The notes under the pieces are model-generated. The model saw only the letters and a program-made list of their open reading frames with translations, was not told the origin of the DNA and made no database searches. A stretch of DNA of 64,000 nt from Hippophae tibetana (taxonomy: Eukaryota; Streptophyta; Magnoliopsida; Rosales; Elaeagnaceae): positions 62,590,938-62,654,937 of the forward strand of contig CM072812.1 of NCBI GenBank assembly GCA_037013495.1, given 5' to 3'. Of this stretch, positions 32,991 to 44,049 are shown in pieces. Position 1 is the stretch's first letter, and every line of letters starts with the position of its first letter. The position numbers and the translations under genes are program-made.

Positions 32991-33995
32991 ATGGCAGCTT
33001 CATGTAAACAAACAGATATTGAAGACTACATAGACATGGAAATAATAACTTCTTCCTCAAACTTGTATTCTTATAATCCCACCACCATTAACTCTCCACC
33101 ACAAAACAGAGGGTTTGAGTTTCAAATCTCATCAATTTCTAATGAGATAGACACCGCATCTTCCCCAGCAGATGAGCTTTTTTATAAAGGAAAACTACTT
33201 CCTCTTCATCTACCACCTCGCTTACAAATGGTTCAGAAAATCTTTCAAACTACCAACAACAACAAAGCGCAAGAACATGAAGAACAAGAAGTCTTTATTT
33301 CTAGCTCTAAAACAATACCTTCAACTAACACAAGTACTACGCCAATATTGGAATCTTCTAGGCTGAGTTGTGAATTAAACCAAGTAGATCACGAATATTT
33401 TTCTAATTGTGAAACTCATGAAATGAGAGTTTTGATTGATGGTCATGATCATACAAACACATTATGGTCAAAGAAACTCAAACAGATCAAGCAATCTTCT
33501 TTGAGTCAAAAACTGAAAGCCTCAAAGGCATATCTTAAGTCCTTGTTTAGTAAGCCTTCTTGTTCTGATGGGTCATCATCATTATCATCATTTGCTAAAC
33601 CAACAACACTGGATCTTTCAAGAGACAAGTTTTGTTTGAACCCCAAGAAAATCCCAACAACACTTATGAAAAGCATTGAAAAAGAAATGGAAGAGGAAAC
33701 TTTGTTTAATAACTATAGAAGGTCATTTTCTGGAGTCATTAATCAAAGGTATTATTCGGGGTCTTGTTCTTCATCATCTTCATTGACTTCTTTTTCATTT
33801 AGTTCAAGTGGGTCTTGTGATATACGATTTCTCAAGAGGAATAACAACAGTTCTCTTTCTGAGATTGAGAATTCAATTGAAGGAGCAATAGCTCATTGTA
33901 AACAGTCCCAAAAATTATTTAAGACTTCAAATCAAAATGGGATTTGTTCTGTGTCTACTCCAATAATTGCAGTTTGTGGAGATCAAGAGAGATAA
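32991..33995 (+). CDS. MAKR4: Probable membrane-associated kinase regulator, MAKR4-like
   Basis: 334 codons, one exon, intact. The MAKR family (which includes BKI1) are plant plasma-membrane proteins that bind receptor-like kinases through a C-terminal motif and dissociate on phosphorylation. Visible here: N-terminal DYIDMEI (12-18), FEFQ block (42-45), the conserved ADELFYKGKLLPLHLPPR-type block (60-77), a Lys-rich membrane hook KKLKQIKQSSLSQKLKASK (161-179), the RRSFSGVI phosphosite-like motif (243-250), a Ser-rich run (257-275) and the kinase-binding motif SIEGAIAHCKQSQ (295-307). The start is the ATG at 32,991; a longer in-frame extension begins only with TTG at 32,898 and does not look like the family N-terminus. 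MAKR3 is not excluded. It is the only intact host gene seen. Confidence 0.88.
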   Translation: MAASCKQTDIEDYIDMEIITSSSNLYSYNPTTINSPPQNRGFEFQISSISNEIDTASSPADELFYKGKLLPLHLPPRLQMVQKIFQTTNNNKAQEHEEQEVFISSSKTIPSTNTSTTPILESSRLSCELNQVDHEYFSNCETHEMRVLIDGHDHTNTLWSKKLKQIKQSSLSQKLKASKAYLKSLFSKPSCSDGSSSLSSFAKPTTLDLSRDKFCLNPKKIPTTLMKSIEKEMEEETLFNNYRRSFSGVINQRYYSGSCSSSSSLTSFSFSSSGSCDIRFLKRNNNSSLSEIENSIEGAIAHCKQSQKLFKTSNQNGICSVSTPIIAVCGDQER

Positions 33996-34211
33996 AAGGA
34001 CTATCGTAATGCTTCGTGATTAATTTTGAGTTGTTTCAAGCTTTTCCAGCATAGTTTGATTAGATTAGATCATTAGATATAAATTTTGATTGTGAAAATT
34101 GAAATCTTTGGAAGTTTTGTTTTCAACATTTTAGTGTAAGATTTATTTGGAAATTATAATTAGTAATATACATAGCTAGCTAGCTGCTCAAATCCCAATA
34201 TATAGCCATAG
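33996..34211 (+). other. 3' UTR and short host flank of the MAKR-like gene
   Basis: 216 bp, AT-rich, without other features. The chromovirus LTR begins immediately after, so the gene has almost no free downstream sequence. CATAG at 34,207-34,211 is the candidate target-site duplication of that element. Confidence 0.55.
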
Positions 34212-34355
34212 TGATACGTGACACCGTAGAAGTTGGTGGCTCTACATTTGCACACAAGTTTACTATTACAAAAATGAGTATTTAAGTCGATATGTAAACT
34301 CGGTTTTTGAAAAAAATCGACTTATAATGAATTTAAAGTCGATTCGGTGTAGAAT

Positions 34356-34709
34356 CGACGCTATCCACGTAGGATGTAACGTCGGTTGACGTGTCGAACC
34401 GACGCTATGCGTGGACGTAGCGTCAGTTCCAGGTGTCAACCGATGCTACACGTGGACGTAGCGTCGGTTAACGTGGTGAATTGACGCTATCCACGTCACG
34501 TAGCGTCGGTTGACACCTGGAATCGATGTTATCCACGTAGCATAGCGTCGGTTGACACTTGGAACCGACGCTATCCACGTAGCATAGCGTCGGTTGACAC
34601 CTGGAACTGACGCTATCCACGTAGCATAGCGTCGGTTGACACCTGGAACCGATGCTATCCACGTAGCATAGCGTCTGTTGACACCTGGAACCGACACTAC
34701 ACACGTGGA
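34356..34709. repeat. 42-bp minisatellite inside the CACTA element, about 8.4 copies
   Basis: Consensus unit in parts: CGACGCTATCCACGTAGCAT, AGCGTCGGTT, GACACCTGG, AAC. Within each unit AGCGTCGGTT and AACCGACGCT are inverted, so each can fold into a 10-bp stem with a 9-base loop. Open frames with 14-residue repeats on the minus strand arise because 42 is a multiple of three; they are not genes. Confidence 0.85.
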
Positions 34710-35275
34710 TAAATTCTTTTCTCTTCTTTCTTCCCTAAACAGAAACTATTCCAAGCGTTGCATAACTCTCAAAAACCCGAAACCTCCTCCACTTTTTCTC
34801 ATTTTCTGGCTACCTATGACTACCAATTCCAATGCCGGTTAGTGTGTTTTCTTCCTCTCTAACTAATCTTTTAGATCCCCTATTTTTTTAGCAAAATACT
34901 CAAATTTTTATACCCATTTCACACTTACAAAACACCATTTTTTCTTCCTTTCCTTTATTTTTTCACTTCATTTACTTTTGTAAGTATTTCTATTAATTTT
35001 ACGCACTTATTACTCATATTTTTTTTTGTTATTATGTGTTATTATTTATGTGTATAAATTTTTGTATTATATATGTAGGTTTGTATTATAACATTAGGAG
35101 AAAAATGTGATGATCTTAAATAAAATAGAACAAAACCATAGTAATTTTTTTACTATTAATTAATATTTTATTTTTCAAATATTTGTATTATTTGAACTAT
35201 TTGCTAAGCTGATTTTGGTTTTTTTTCTACTCGAATACAGGTTTTTATTTGAGTATAATAGAAAATGAGTAATTT
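34710..35275 (+). other. Unexplained interior of the CACTA element
   Basis: After the minisatellite comes a less AT-rich, pyrimidine-rich stretch (34,720-34,840) ending in a short ATG frame followed by GTTAGTGTG, which resembles a 5' UTR and first exon with a donor site. The remainder is AT-rich. It could be a remnant of the parental transposase gene or a captured host leader; no protein homology is recognised. Confidence 0.3.
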
Positions 35276-35655
35276 AAAAAAAATAAAGTCGGTTCATCGC
35301 GTGAACCGATTTTAAACGTAAAGTCCGTTCAACGAACTGACTTTAAATTAGTTTAAAGTCGATTTTTAACCGACTTTAATGCCCTTAGCTTTTTGTAGTG
35401 GTGGTTAGACTTGAGACTATACATTGCCGTTGATGGCACACGTCGTGCCATGTGCACAGACGTGCTACAAGCTGGCGCTGATGGCACATGCAGTGCGCAA
35501 GGGAAGTTAGTTATCACGATTTCTCTTTCTTTGTATATACAATCATATTGAGTATAATAAAGGATATATAGAATTTTTCCAAACAGCTCCCTTCTTTCTG
35601 ATTTCTTCTTTTCCTAAATTACTCATATCACTAGTATCAAAGCCAGGTTCCAACC

Positions 35656-38500
35656 ATGGACACTCGTAACATAGCCAATGCTATATTCTGCCATGAGGTC
35701 ACTGAAGCCTTAGCACGACATGAGTCTAACTTCGATCAAGTGGACATTCCCTTACAAGTGGTGCTAACCGAGCTACAAGACCTTTGGGCCTTCCGTTGCC
35801 TACCAGAAACCAACCCATTTGCACAGGATGAATCCTCACACCCATATACTTCTCGCCCTAACATTGATTACCCTCAACAACACCTTAAATTTTCTTTCCC
35901 TAAATTTACTGGAGATGACCCCATTAGTTGGATTTATAAAGCAGAGTAGTATTTTGAATTCATGAACATCACACAAGACTAACAAGTGCAGTTGGTTTCT
36001 TTCCATTTAGAAGGCATCGCTCTACAATGGCACAGATGCCTTACCAAGTTTTTTGGACCACTCACCTGAAATGAGTTCACCAAGGCAGCACAACTACGAT
36101 TTGGTCTAAAGGTTTACGAAGACCTATGTGAGGCTCTGACTCTCCTAAAACAGACCACCAGCATAACAACTTATTAGGAAGCTTTTGAAAAGCTTTCCCA
36201 TAGAGTTGATGGCTTGCTAGATGATTTTCTCCTTAGTTGTTTTATTTTAGGACTTCAAGATGAAATTCGTATAGATGTAAAAATAAAATAGCTCTGAACA
36301 TTGGCAGATGCAATAGGAGTAGCTAGGTTGATCGAAGAACGAAATCAACTACAAAGAAAATCAACCCAACAAACTCCCTTCCAATCGACCTCACTGACAC
36401 CAAGGACCTCATCCAACCCACAATTGGTGTGTTAAGACCTCCACCAACCCAACGTTTGAACCAAAGCTCGACTATCCAACCAGTATCCGTTTGCCAAATT
36501 ATTAACCAAGAGTCACGCGAATGACAAGAAAAAAGATTATGTTATTATTGTGATGAGAAGTTTGTTGCAGGTTGTCACTGCACGCAACCAAAACTATTCA
36601 GGATTGAGGATGCACCTCATATTCACATTGAAGATATTGAAGACGCTCTTATGAAATAGGAACATCATGAAGTTATACCAGAAGTTTCTTTTCATGCCAT
36701 AGCAGGAATAGAACACCCACAAACCATACACATTATAAGCAAGCTGAAGAATAAGAAAGTGTTGGTGCTAATAAATGGAGATTGTACACATAACTTCATT
36801 GATCAGGCTTTAGTTTCTCAGTTTGGATTACTAATAATAAGGAATAAGAAATTTGATGTCATGGTTGCTTATGGTGAGAAGATAGAATGTGTTGGACAAT
36901 GTCACAGCTTCACCCTTACCATTCAAGGATATTTAGTCATTATAGACTACTACATTCTTACTATCACGACATGCCAACTAGTCTTGGGAGTGAAATGGCT
37001 TGAAATTCTTGGATCAATTGAGATGGACTGTAAGCAACTCACCATAAGCTTCAAAATAGAAAGGACCTTCTATACACTCCAAGGATTAGGAAGAACTAAC
37101 ATTGAAGCTTTAATTGACAAAGAATCCAATGGGATACAAGGCACATGATTATTTTTCCAAATAATTTCTTCCAACAGTAGTAGTAGCCAACCCAAAACAT
37201 ACCCACCAGAGATAGACCAACTATTTGTAGAATTCTTCCATGTATTTGAATCTTCCACCAGTTTACCACCAAAGCGACTACATGACCACTAAATTCCATT
37301 ACAACCCAACGCAGGACTGGTGAATGTGAGACCATATCATTACCCTTATTATCAGAAAATGGAAATAGAGAAGATGGTGAAGGAGCTTTTGCAATCTAGT
37401 TTGATAAGGCTTAATAACATCCCGTTCTCTTTACCAGTCATGTTAGTCTTGAAGGCAGATGGAGCCTAGCAATTTTGTGTGGACTATAAGGCTCTAAACA
37501 ATATCACAGTCAAGGTTAAATATCCCATTCTCGTTATTGATGAATTATTAGATGAACTCCATAGGGCCAAGGTCTACTACAAATTGGATTTAAGATTAGG
37601 GTATCATCAAATATGAGTTCACAAGGATGATATTTCTAAGACAAATTCCAAACATATGAGGGCCATTATGAATTCATAGTGATTCCGTTTGGTCCCAGTA
37701 ATGCCCCAACCACCTTTCAAAGTCTCAAGAATAATTTCTTTTGGCTTTATCTCTAGAAATTCATTTTGGTTTTCTTTGATGATATTCTTATATACTTAAG
37801 ATCGTGGGAAGACCATAGCATACATCTATAAACAGTTCTCCAAATACTATCAACTAACAGTTTGTTTGCAAAGGAATCTAAATGTCAATTTGGTGTTTTA
37901 CAAAGGGAGCACTTAAGTCCCACTATTTTAGAGCAAGGTGTCTCAATTGATCCAGCAAAAATTTGCACTATCATTGAATGGCCAATCCCAACCACAACTA
38001 ATGGAGTCGGGTGGTTTCTTGGGTTAGCAGGCTATTATAAAAAAATTATTTATCAATTTGGCAATATAGCAGCTCCTCTGACGTGCCTATTGAGTAAGGA
38101 TGGATTTCAATGGAATGAGTTTGCATAAATGGCTTTTAAACAATTAAAAGAAGCCTTGACCTCCCTACCTATTTTACTCTACCTAGATTTCACTCAACGA
38201 TTTGTGATTGAATGCGATGCTGGTGAAATTGGACTTAGGACCATTCTTACTCAAGAACATAGACTAGTGGCGTATTTTAGTGCAACACTAAAGGGGTCAT
38301 CCTTAGCATTATCCACCTATAAGAAAGAAATTCTATCCATTAAGATATGGAGTCCATACTTGTTGGGGAAACCATTAACAGTCCACTTTGATAAAAAAAA
38401 AGTCTCAAGTATCTATTGGAACAACGAATCACAACACAAGGAAAAATAGGTTGGCTGCCAAATCTCCTTGGTTATGATTATGAAATTGAGTATAAATAAA
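35656..38500 (+). pseudogene. Chromovirus gag-pol remnant, plus strand
   Basis: Gag begins MDTRNIANAIF and includes the FSFPKFTGDDPISWIYKAE block (35,890-35,945) and a CYYCDEKF-type zinc knuckle near 36,540. The protease-region block LINGDCTHNFIDQALVSQFG starts near 36,766; RT blocks lie at about 37,330-38,100 (PFGP.NAPTTFQ, DDILIY); RNase H at about 38,129-38,500 (FVIECDA). The frame carries many breaks and is not functional. Confidence 0.8.
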
Positions 38501-38879
38501 CCAAGTATCCCAGATCTAGAACAATATCAATTGGAGTGAATTTGAGACAAAAAAGAAAAAGGAAAAAAAAGGAGTGGAAATCTGAGATAAATTCTCTGGT
38601 TCTTGACAACAATGTAATATACAATAGTAGATTTTTGGGGCAGAATTTCCATGAAGTTCACATGCATATAAAGATTATAGAACTGCTGCTGCTGATGCTA
38701 GTACTTTTTCTTTTTTCTTCTTCAATTAAATTATTCTAAAAGTTTGATGAATACTTATATTATTTATTCATTTTCATTATAATTTTATCATATTTTGATT
38801 AAAAAGTTACTAACTACTTAATAATAAATAATTATTTTTTTATGTTTAATATTTATTTACGTTTTTATTTAAACTTTAA

Positions 38880-39300
38880 GTATACCATTGGTTTATAAAT
38901 TTTAATTAAATTTACCAATAGTCTTCAAAAATTTTAAAACGTATAATTTGGTATATAAATTTTTAAAATTACACACCTAGATTCTTAAATTTTAAATCAT
39001 ATAAATTTAGTTCCTAAATTTTTAAATCTTTACACATAAGTCCTAAAACGTATGATTTGGTTTTTAAAATTTTAAAATTACACACCCAAGTTTCTAAATT
39101 TTAAATCATATGATTAGTTCTTAAATTTTTAAAACTTTATACATACGTCCTAAACTTTTGTTTTACCCGTTACACATATATAATATAGTAGTTTAAGTTA
39201 GAACTTATATGTAAAAAATTTAAAAGTTTTAAGATTAAATTATATGAATTAAAAGTTTAGGGATATAAGTATTAATTTGCTCAAAGTTTAGAAACTAATG
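38880..39300. repeat. AT-rich repeat block with direct and inverted copies
   Basis: Two direct copies of about 115 bp (near 38,937-39,050 and 39,053-39,165) share AATTTGGTnTnTAAATTTT, AATTACACACC and AAATTTTAAATCATAT segments. A third, inverted copy lies at about 39,190-39,300. This arrangement is common in decayed MITE-like elements, but no clear terminal repeats or target duplication were found. Confidence 0.5.
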
Positions 39301-39915
39301 TAATAAAAGTCTTTTATTTAATTTTTTTCTTAAAATTTTTTAAAATACAATTATTCAAATAAAAATGTTTTAATAATAAAATTATTTCATTTTACAATTA
39401 AAAATGTATGTTTAAAATGTTATATTTATTTTAATTTTTTTTTGTTAATTTTTAGAATATATTTGAAATATAAAAAAATGAATTTCTTAAAGAAATTCAT
39501 TATGAAGCTCATCTTTTCGAGTCAATTAGAAAATTATTATTATAAAAACCATTTAATATAGATATAATAAGCATTATTAATTTCTTTGAGTTTTGAAATT
39601 ATGTTTGCATAAAGTTTTTAAAAGCCACCACTAATCGAGATCTTTATATTTGAAAAAAGCTTGCTTAGACAGTTGAAACGGTCTTAAGACAAAAGAAGCA
39701 TGAAAACGCTGGAAAGTGAGGTCTTTTATATTCTATGCCATCATCAATCTCTATCTGTTAACAAAGCTTAAAACAGAGAAAGAGGGAGTTCAATTTTCCT
39801 TTTCAAACCCACTCTCCTGTTGCAGTTTCTTAGCAAAGATCGATTCCAACAGAAGTTAACAGAGCTGAAAGAATCATATCTCGATCAAAAAAAGCTTTCA
39901 CAATGCTAATCGAAT

Positions 39916-40137
39916 TTACTTGAACTCCAGGCTGGATGATACTTGTTGAACTATTAAGTTTATTCTGAGTATTGGTACATTGATGTCGAAAACTTGAGCA
40001 TCATCTCCCTGCGTCAGTCCAACCATCCTTTTCCCTGCTTCCACCAACAGCTTTTCCAGAAAAGAAAAAATAAATACTGACAGAGGTGGCGTGTTTTGTT
40101 GGGTGGCATGTCTGTAAGAACTCTCTCTAAAACACAT
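39916..40137 (-). other. Unassigned 73-codon minus-strand ORF, possible exon remnant
   Basis: The last part, reading LLVEAGKRMVGLTQGDDAQVF and onwards, has protein-like composition unlike the AT-rich surroundings. I do not recognise a family. It may be a remnant of a host exon or chance. Upstream on the minus strand there is no convincing continuation. Confidence 0.2.
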
Positions 40138-40859
40138 ACAACATGGAAAATTACTTCTTAAAATCCAAATATAATATAAATAAGAATAGTTAACTCACCT
40201 AATTGACCTTTTTAGGAGATTAATATCTAAATCTTTTTCAACATGTTATCAGAACAACGGCTTTGAATTTAAACTTGTTGAGTTTCAAAATTTTCACCAA
40301 TATTAAGTTTCTTTATTTCAATTCTATATTACTTAAAATCTATCTCAACTTTATTACATTTAAAAATATATATATCTACTATCTACTCGATAAGGAACTA
40401 TAATTTTCAATTGGTGAACAACGATTTACAAGTGGTGATTGACACAACAACATAAAGCAAATTAGAAGAAATCATTGCTAATCTTTGAAGCTCTCTCTAA
40501 GGTAATTTTTGTATCTTGTTCTTTATTTGGGCGTATATTTGAGAGAGTAATAGTAACGTGAGTTTGGTGAGACGAACGTGAGTTTGAAGAGACGACAGAG
40601 TTTTGTTTTTGGGTTCGAGAGAGGGATATGGATTTAGAGGTTATGTGATTCTTTGACTCATCAAATTCTCATAAAGTAATCAAGATTACTCATTCCCTTT
40701 GTGAGTTCTAAATTCTAAATGATATTAACTTGGTCAACGAGATTGTATCTGAATGTAACTTTCCTACAGGGTAGAAAAAACCCATCAGTGTGCTAATCAT
40801 CTCTTGTCCCCCTTCTCTTTCTCAAATGTGGGACACTATTTTGTAATTAGGGCTTTGCA

Positions 40860-42289
40860 TGGTAAGTGGCTTGAGCATCCCAATTTTCTTGGCTTAGTAC
40901 ATGCCACCTAGTAGGATTGTTATTAGGAAGCTTAAGGCTCTTAATGCTTGGAATAGAGAGATATTTGATAATTTAGATCGTAATGTTGAAGCAACCTCAT
41001 CTACCATTCTTCACATACAAAATGGTATTATGAAGATTCATTCTCTGAAGTGCTTCTCCAATTGGAATATGATTCACATGTTGACCTGATTAGATTGTTG
41101 CATTAGTAAAGATACATTTTAAAGGAAGAAGATCGTACTAAAAACGATGAAGGGTGGTGATAGAAATTCACTTGCTTCTTCAATGTTTAAAGACCTGGAA
41201 GCCTTTAACTCACATGGAAATCAATGGAGAAATTATATAGGACTCAAAAATGATAGCTAGTCATATTTTTGGGTTTCTATGAGTAATCATCCTATGAAAT
41301 TTTATGTTCATTTGGTATGTCAATCCATACTTACTCTAATTGATTCAGTTTTGTCCTCATTGGTCACTTTTGTAGATAATGGCAATTTAAGAAGGATACC
41401 ATTATCAAAAGACATACATTCCATGGTGTTCGACATGAACCCCCTGAATGCTCCTAGGTTGTATGGTTTTATAGGTAAATTCTTTCAAAAATGCTAGGAC
41501 ATCATTAAAACAGATATAATATAGGCAATTCAAGATTATTTTGAAACCAGTCAAATGCATCTAGGGTTGAAGTTCAATTTTCTAATCCATATACCCAAAA
41601 ACTCATAAGCAAGTACTATTGATCAATATAGGTTAATCGTCCTATGAAATTTTATTTTCAAAATAATCACAAAAATTATTGCAAGACATCTAGGACACAA
41701 GTTTTCTTATATTCTGTCCTAAAATCAATTTGGGCTCATTTCGGACCAAAACATTGAAAATTATATAGCCGATGCTTATAAGTGCTTCAAAGAAATGCAA
41801 CTTTCAAGTCAAGGGGTAATATAGCTCTCAAAATTAATATTTGTAAGTCTTTTAATACCAAGTTCTTGGACTTTATCTTAAAAGTGATGTAGTTCTTTGG
41901 ATATGATAACATCTTCTTGGGTTGGATTATATATCTTTTTGCTTCAGTAAGAATTTCAATTCTAGTTAATGGGGGGTTCTTTCTCTTACTCTAGAGGTGT
42001 CCAATAGGGGAACCCTTTATCTCTACTCTTATTTTGTTTTGCCAAAGATTTTCTTATTAGATATCTTAGGTCTTTGGTTGATGACGAATGCTTTCTTCCA
42101 ATTTCATTATGTAGGAGAATTCTCGTACTGATCCATGTTTTATATGTTTCTTTAGTCGTGCTTATTTGTCAAACCTCTAAGTTTTATCTGAGGCTTTTCA
42201 GTTTTATGGACATCTTTCACGTTAGTTAGGAAATTTGGATAAATATTGAATTTACTTTGGTAAAGGCTTATGTAAGTCCTACAATCCGT
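40860..42289 (+). mobile_element. Decayed L1-type LINE, first segment
   Basis: The plus-strand translation shows blocks typical of plant L1 ORF2 between endonuclease and RT: RKLKALNAWNREIFDN near 40,925; DIHSMVFDMNPLNAPRLYGF then GKFFQKC near 41,420-41,495; KCFKEMQLSSQGNIALKINI near 41,790-41,850; RT part LVNGGSFSYSRG and GNPLS near 41,960-42,025 followed by a decayed YADD-region stretch. Many stops and frame changes are present, no poly(A) tail is seen at this edge, and the endonuclease domain is not recognised. Insertion of other sequence follows at about 42,290. Confidence 0.72.
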
Positions 42290-42940
42290 TTTTTTTGTTG
42301 GCTTTCTGTGTACAAAACACGAATTTTATTTATGTTAATTAGTGTGTTTGTCTTTCTCTGTGTAAGGTCAGTTACTAACAATCAATAATGCATACATGCA
42401 CATAGTTAGGTGCATTTTGTATGTGCGCATATTTATACATACCATAGGATTGGTTTTCCTAGTGTGCATGCTAGATGGAGTTTTTTTTTGTTAGCTCATG
42501 AGCCAACATTTTCATTGTTGCGTTACATGTGTGGGTATTTATGAAAATTACTCGATAAATTTTTGAATAAAAAAATTGACTTTTGTTGTGCCTTGACGAT
42601 GGCCTCATTAGACCTTCATCGGACTACCTTGTCGAACCCCTTACTGAGGGGTCAACAAAGGGTGATCGGCGAGATCCCCGATGAGGTACCTAGTAAGCTT
42701 AGGTGATTTCTATAAAGGCCCCTCCCTTTGTGTTCTTTAATGAGAAAAAGGAAGCGAAGTTATGTCAAATTGACATCCCATTTTTTTGATTTCAGATCAC
42801 TATTACCTTGAGTATTGTTTGGTATTAGTGATTTGTGACTGAGTGTGCAAAATGATGCTCTTAGTTGGAGATTCTCTAGGTTGTGTTTGCTAGTGGGCAG
42901 TATTGATTGAGATCTTAAATCAGTGGTTATTCATGGTACG

Positions 42941-43080
42941 TTGTTGAGAGTATTTCCAACATTTGGATTTGGTGGTAGATGGTTGAGTGTATTTCCCACA
43001 TTTGGTTGTTATTTTTTCATGGTTAAGTGTATTTCCCACTGTTGATTATTGGTGGTTTATGGTTGAATGTTTACCGATCT
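42941..43080. repeat. 40-bp tandem repeat, about 3.5 copies
   Basis: Units start at 42,941, 42,981, 43,021 and 43,061, each opening with GGTTGAGTGTATTTCCCAC or a close variant. The period is exactly 40 bp. Confidence 0.75.
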
Positions 43081-43790
43081 TTAGTTATTGATCACACTAC
43101 ATTGAGTGATGTTGGCTTTGGAGAAAACTCAGGTTCATGTGTTGGACTAAGTTATTACAGAGACAACAAGCTAGGGTAGTAATTGATAGTTAGGGAAAAG
43201 GTCCTAACTGATAAAGGTATTTACGTTTATATTTCTATCGAGTTATTTTTGTTTATTATTTGCTACTAAGTGGTTGCAATAAGCAATCCGAGAATGTTAC
43301 CACATAGATGCGTGTTCCACGTGGATTTACCATGTTACATCTATTGTTATGCATGATTTGATGTTGTGTTAGTATAATCTGAGTTTCTATTGTGAATGTT
43401 CTAACATACTAGATTTAGACTCTGATTAGAAAGCTTATTTGATTTACGTTGTTGCATGCTTTCTTTCCTTTCCTTATAGCATGCCTATAACTTTCTAATT
43501 ATTGTTTATGCTTTATGTGCATATGAGTTCGGTGTGAGTGTATAAGAAGTTTGTATCTCCTTATCTTGATTGTGTAACGGGTTTCAAACTCTTTCTTTTG
43601 GTATGTTTTGTTTTGTATGATTGCATATTGTGAGAGTACAAATATCATTTATCGAATATGTTCCCACATATAAGGTCTTGAAGTGATTGGAAATCATTTA
43701 TAACTTTTCTAGTATGTATGAATGATCCGTATGCTGTGTCTTGTTTGCTATGTGTATATATGTTGCTAGCGTGGGCAGGAGCCTATAAGG

Positions 43791-43848
43791 CCCTACATCA
43801 CTAGTGTTTACTGCATATTTTTCTTTTCCCTACATCACTAGTGTTTAC
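43791..43848. repeat. Direct repeat CCCTACATCACTAGTGTTTAC, two copies 37 bp apart
   Basis: Identical 21-base copies at 43,791-43,811 and 43,828-43,848. Confidence 0.85.
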
Positions 43849-44049
43849 CATATTATGTTCTTTTTTATTTACTGGTTGTTTTTTCTGTGTGTTGAAATAA
43901 GTATGTTGTTTTGCACTTCTACTGAAATATTTTCTTAATTTACATTTTGAGGCCTACTTGGTCCAGTTGGAATAGAGTTCATAAAAATATTTAAGGGGTT
44001 GGAATTTCCACCCCTTATCTTGGTCCTAGTTTCCTATTTGGATCAGAAG

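Larger units (their letters stand above)
34261..35400. mobile_element. Non-autonomous CACTA-type DNA transposon
   Basis: 1,140 bp. The right end reads CTTTTTGTAGTG at 35,389-35,400, the complement of a canonical CACTACAAAAAG terminus; the left end TACTATTACAAAAA is a slightly decayed partner. Flanks GTT (34,258-34,260) and GTG (35,401-35,403) fit a 3-bp target duplication with one change. Subterminal repeats typical of CACTA elements are present at both ends (AAGTCGAT, AAAGTCGGTT, CCGACTTTA). There is no transposase, only a 42-bp minisatellite and a short UTR-like stretch. It lies inside the chromovirus LTR and is therefore younger than it. Confidence 0.8.
34212..38540 (+). mobile_element. 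Second chromovirus fossil, plus strand, same family as 25,886-30,911
   Basis: The 5' LTR starts TGATACGTG at 34,212, is split by a CACTA-type element (34,261-35,400) and resumes at 35,401 to about 35,629. Primer site TAGTATCAAAGCCA at 35,632-35,645 is a decayed tRNA-Met type. Gag (from 35,656), protease, RT and RNase H remnants follow to about 38,540. Segments around the RT match the minus-strand fossil closely (37,680-37,830 against the reverse complement of 28,350-28,510). No integrase or 3' LTR is recognised, so the copy is incomplete, with many breaks; old. Confidence 0.8.
38541..40860. other. AT-rich intergenic stretch with repeats
   Basis: No intact gene. It contains an AT-rich direct/inverted repeat block (38,880-39,300), a weak minus-strand ORF (39,916-40,137), and a somewhat more GC-balanced part at 39,650-40,150 that could be decayed genic sequence. 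Confidence 0.5.

Noticed and set aside
34446-34704. Repeat protein with 14-residue units on the minus strand
   Set aside because: A by-product of the 42-bp minisatellite inside a CACTA element; no start context or homologue.
34356-34709. CRISPR-like array
   Set aside because: Units are contiguous without unique spacers, in a plant genome, inside a DNA transposon.
43994-44017. Near-perfect palindrome AAGGGGTTGGAATTTCCACCCCTT as a protein-binding site or MITE centre
   Set aside because: No matching terminal repeats or target duplication could be found around it.
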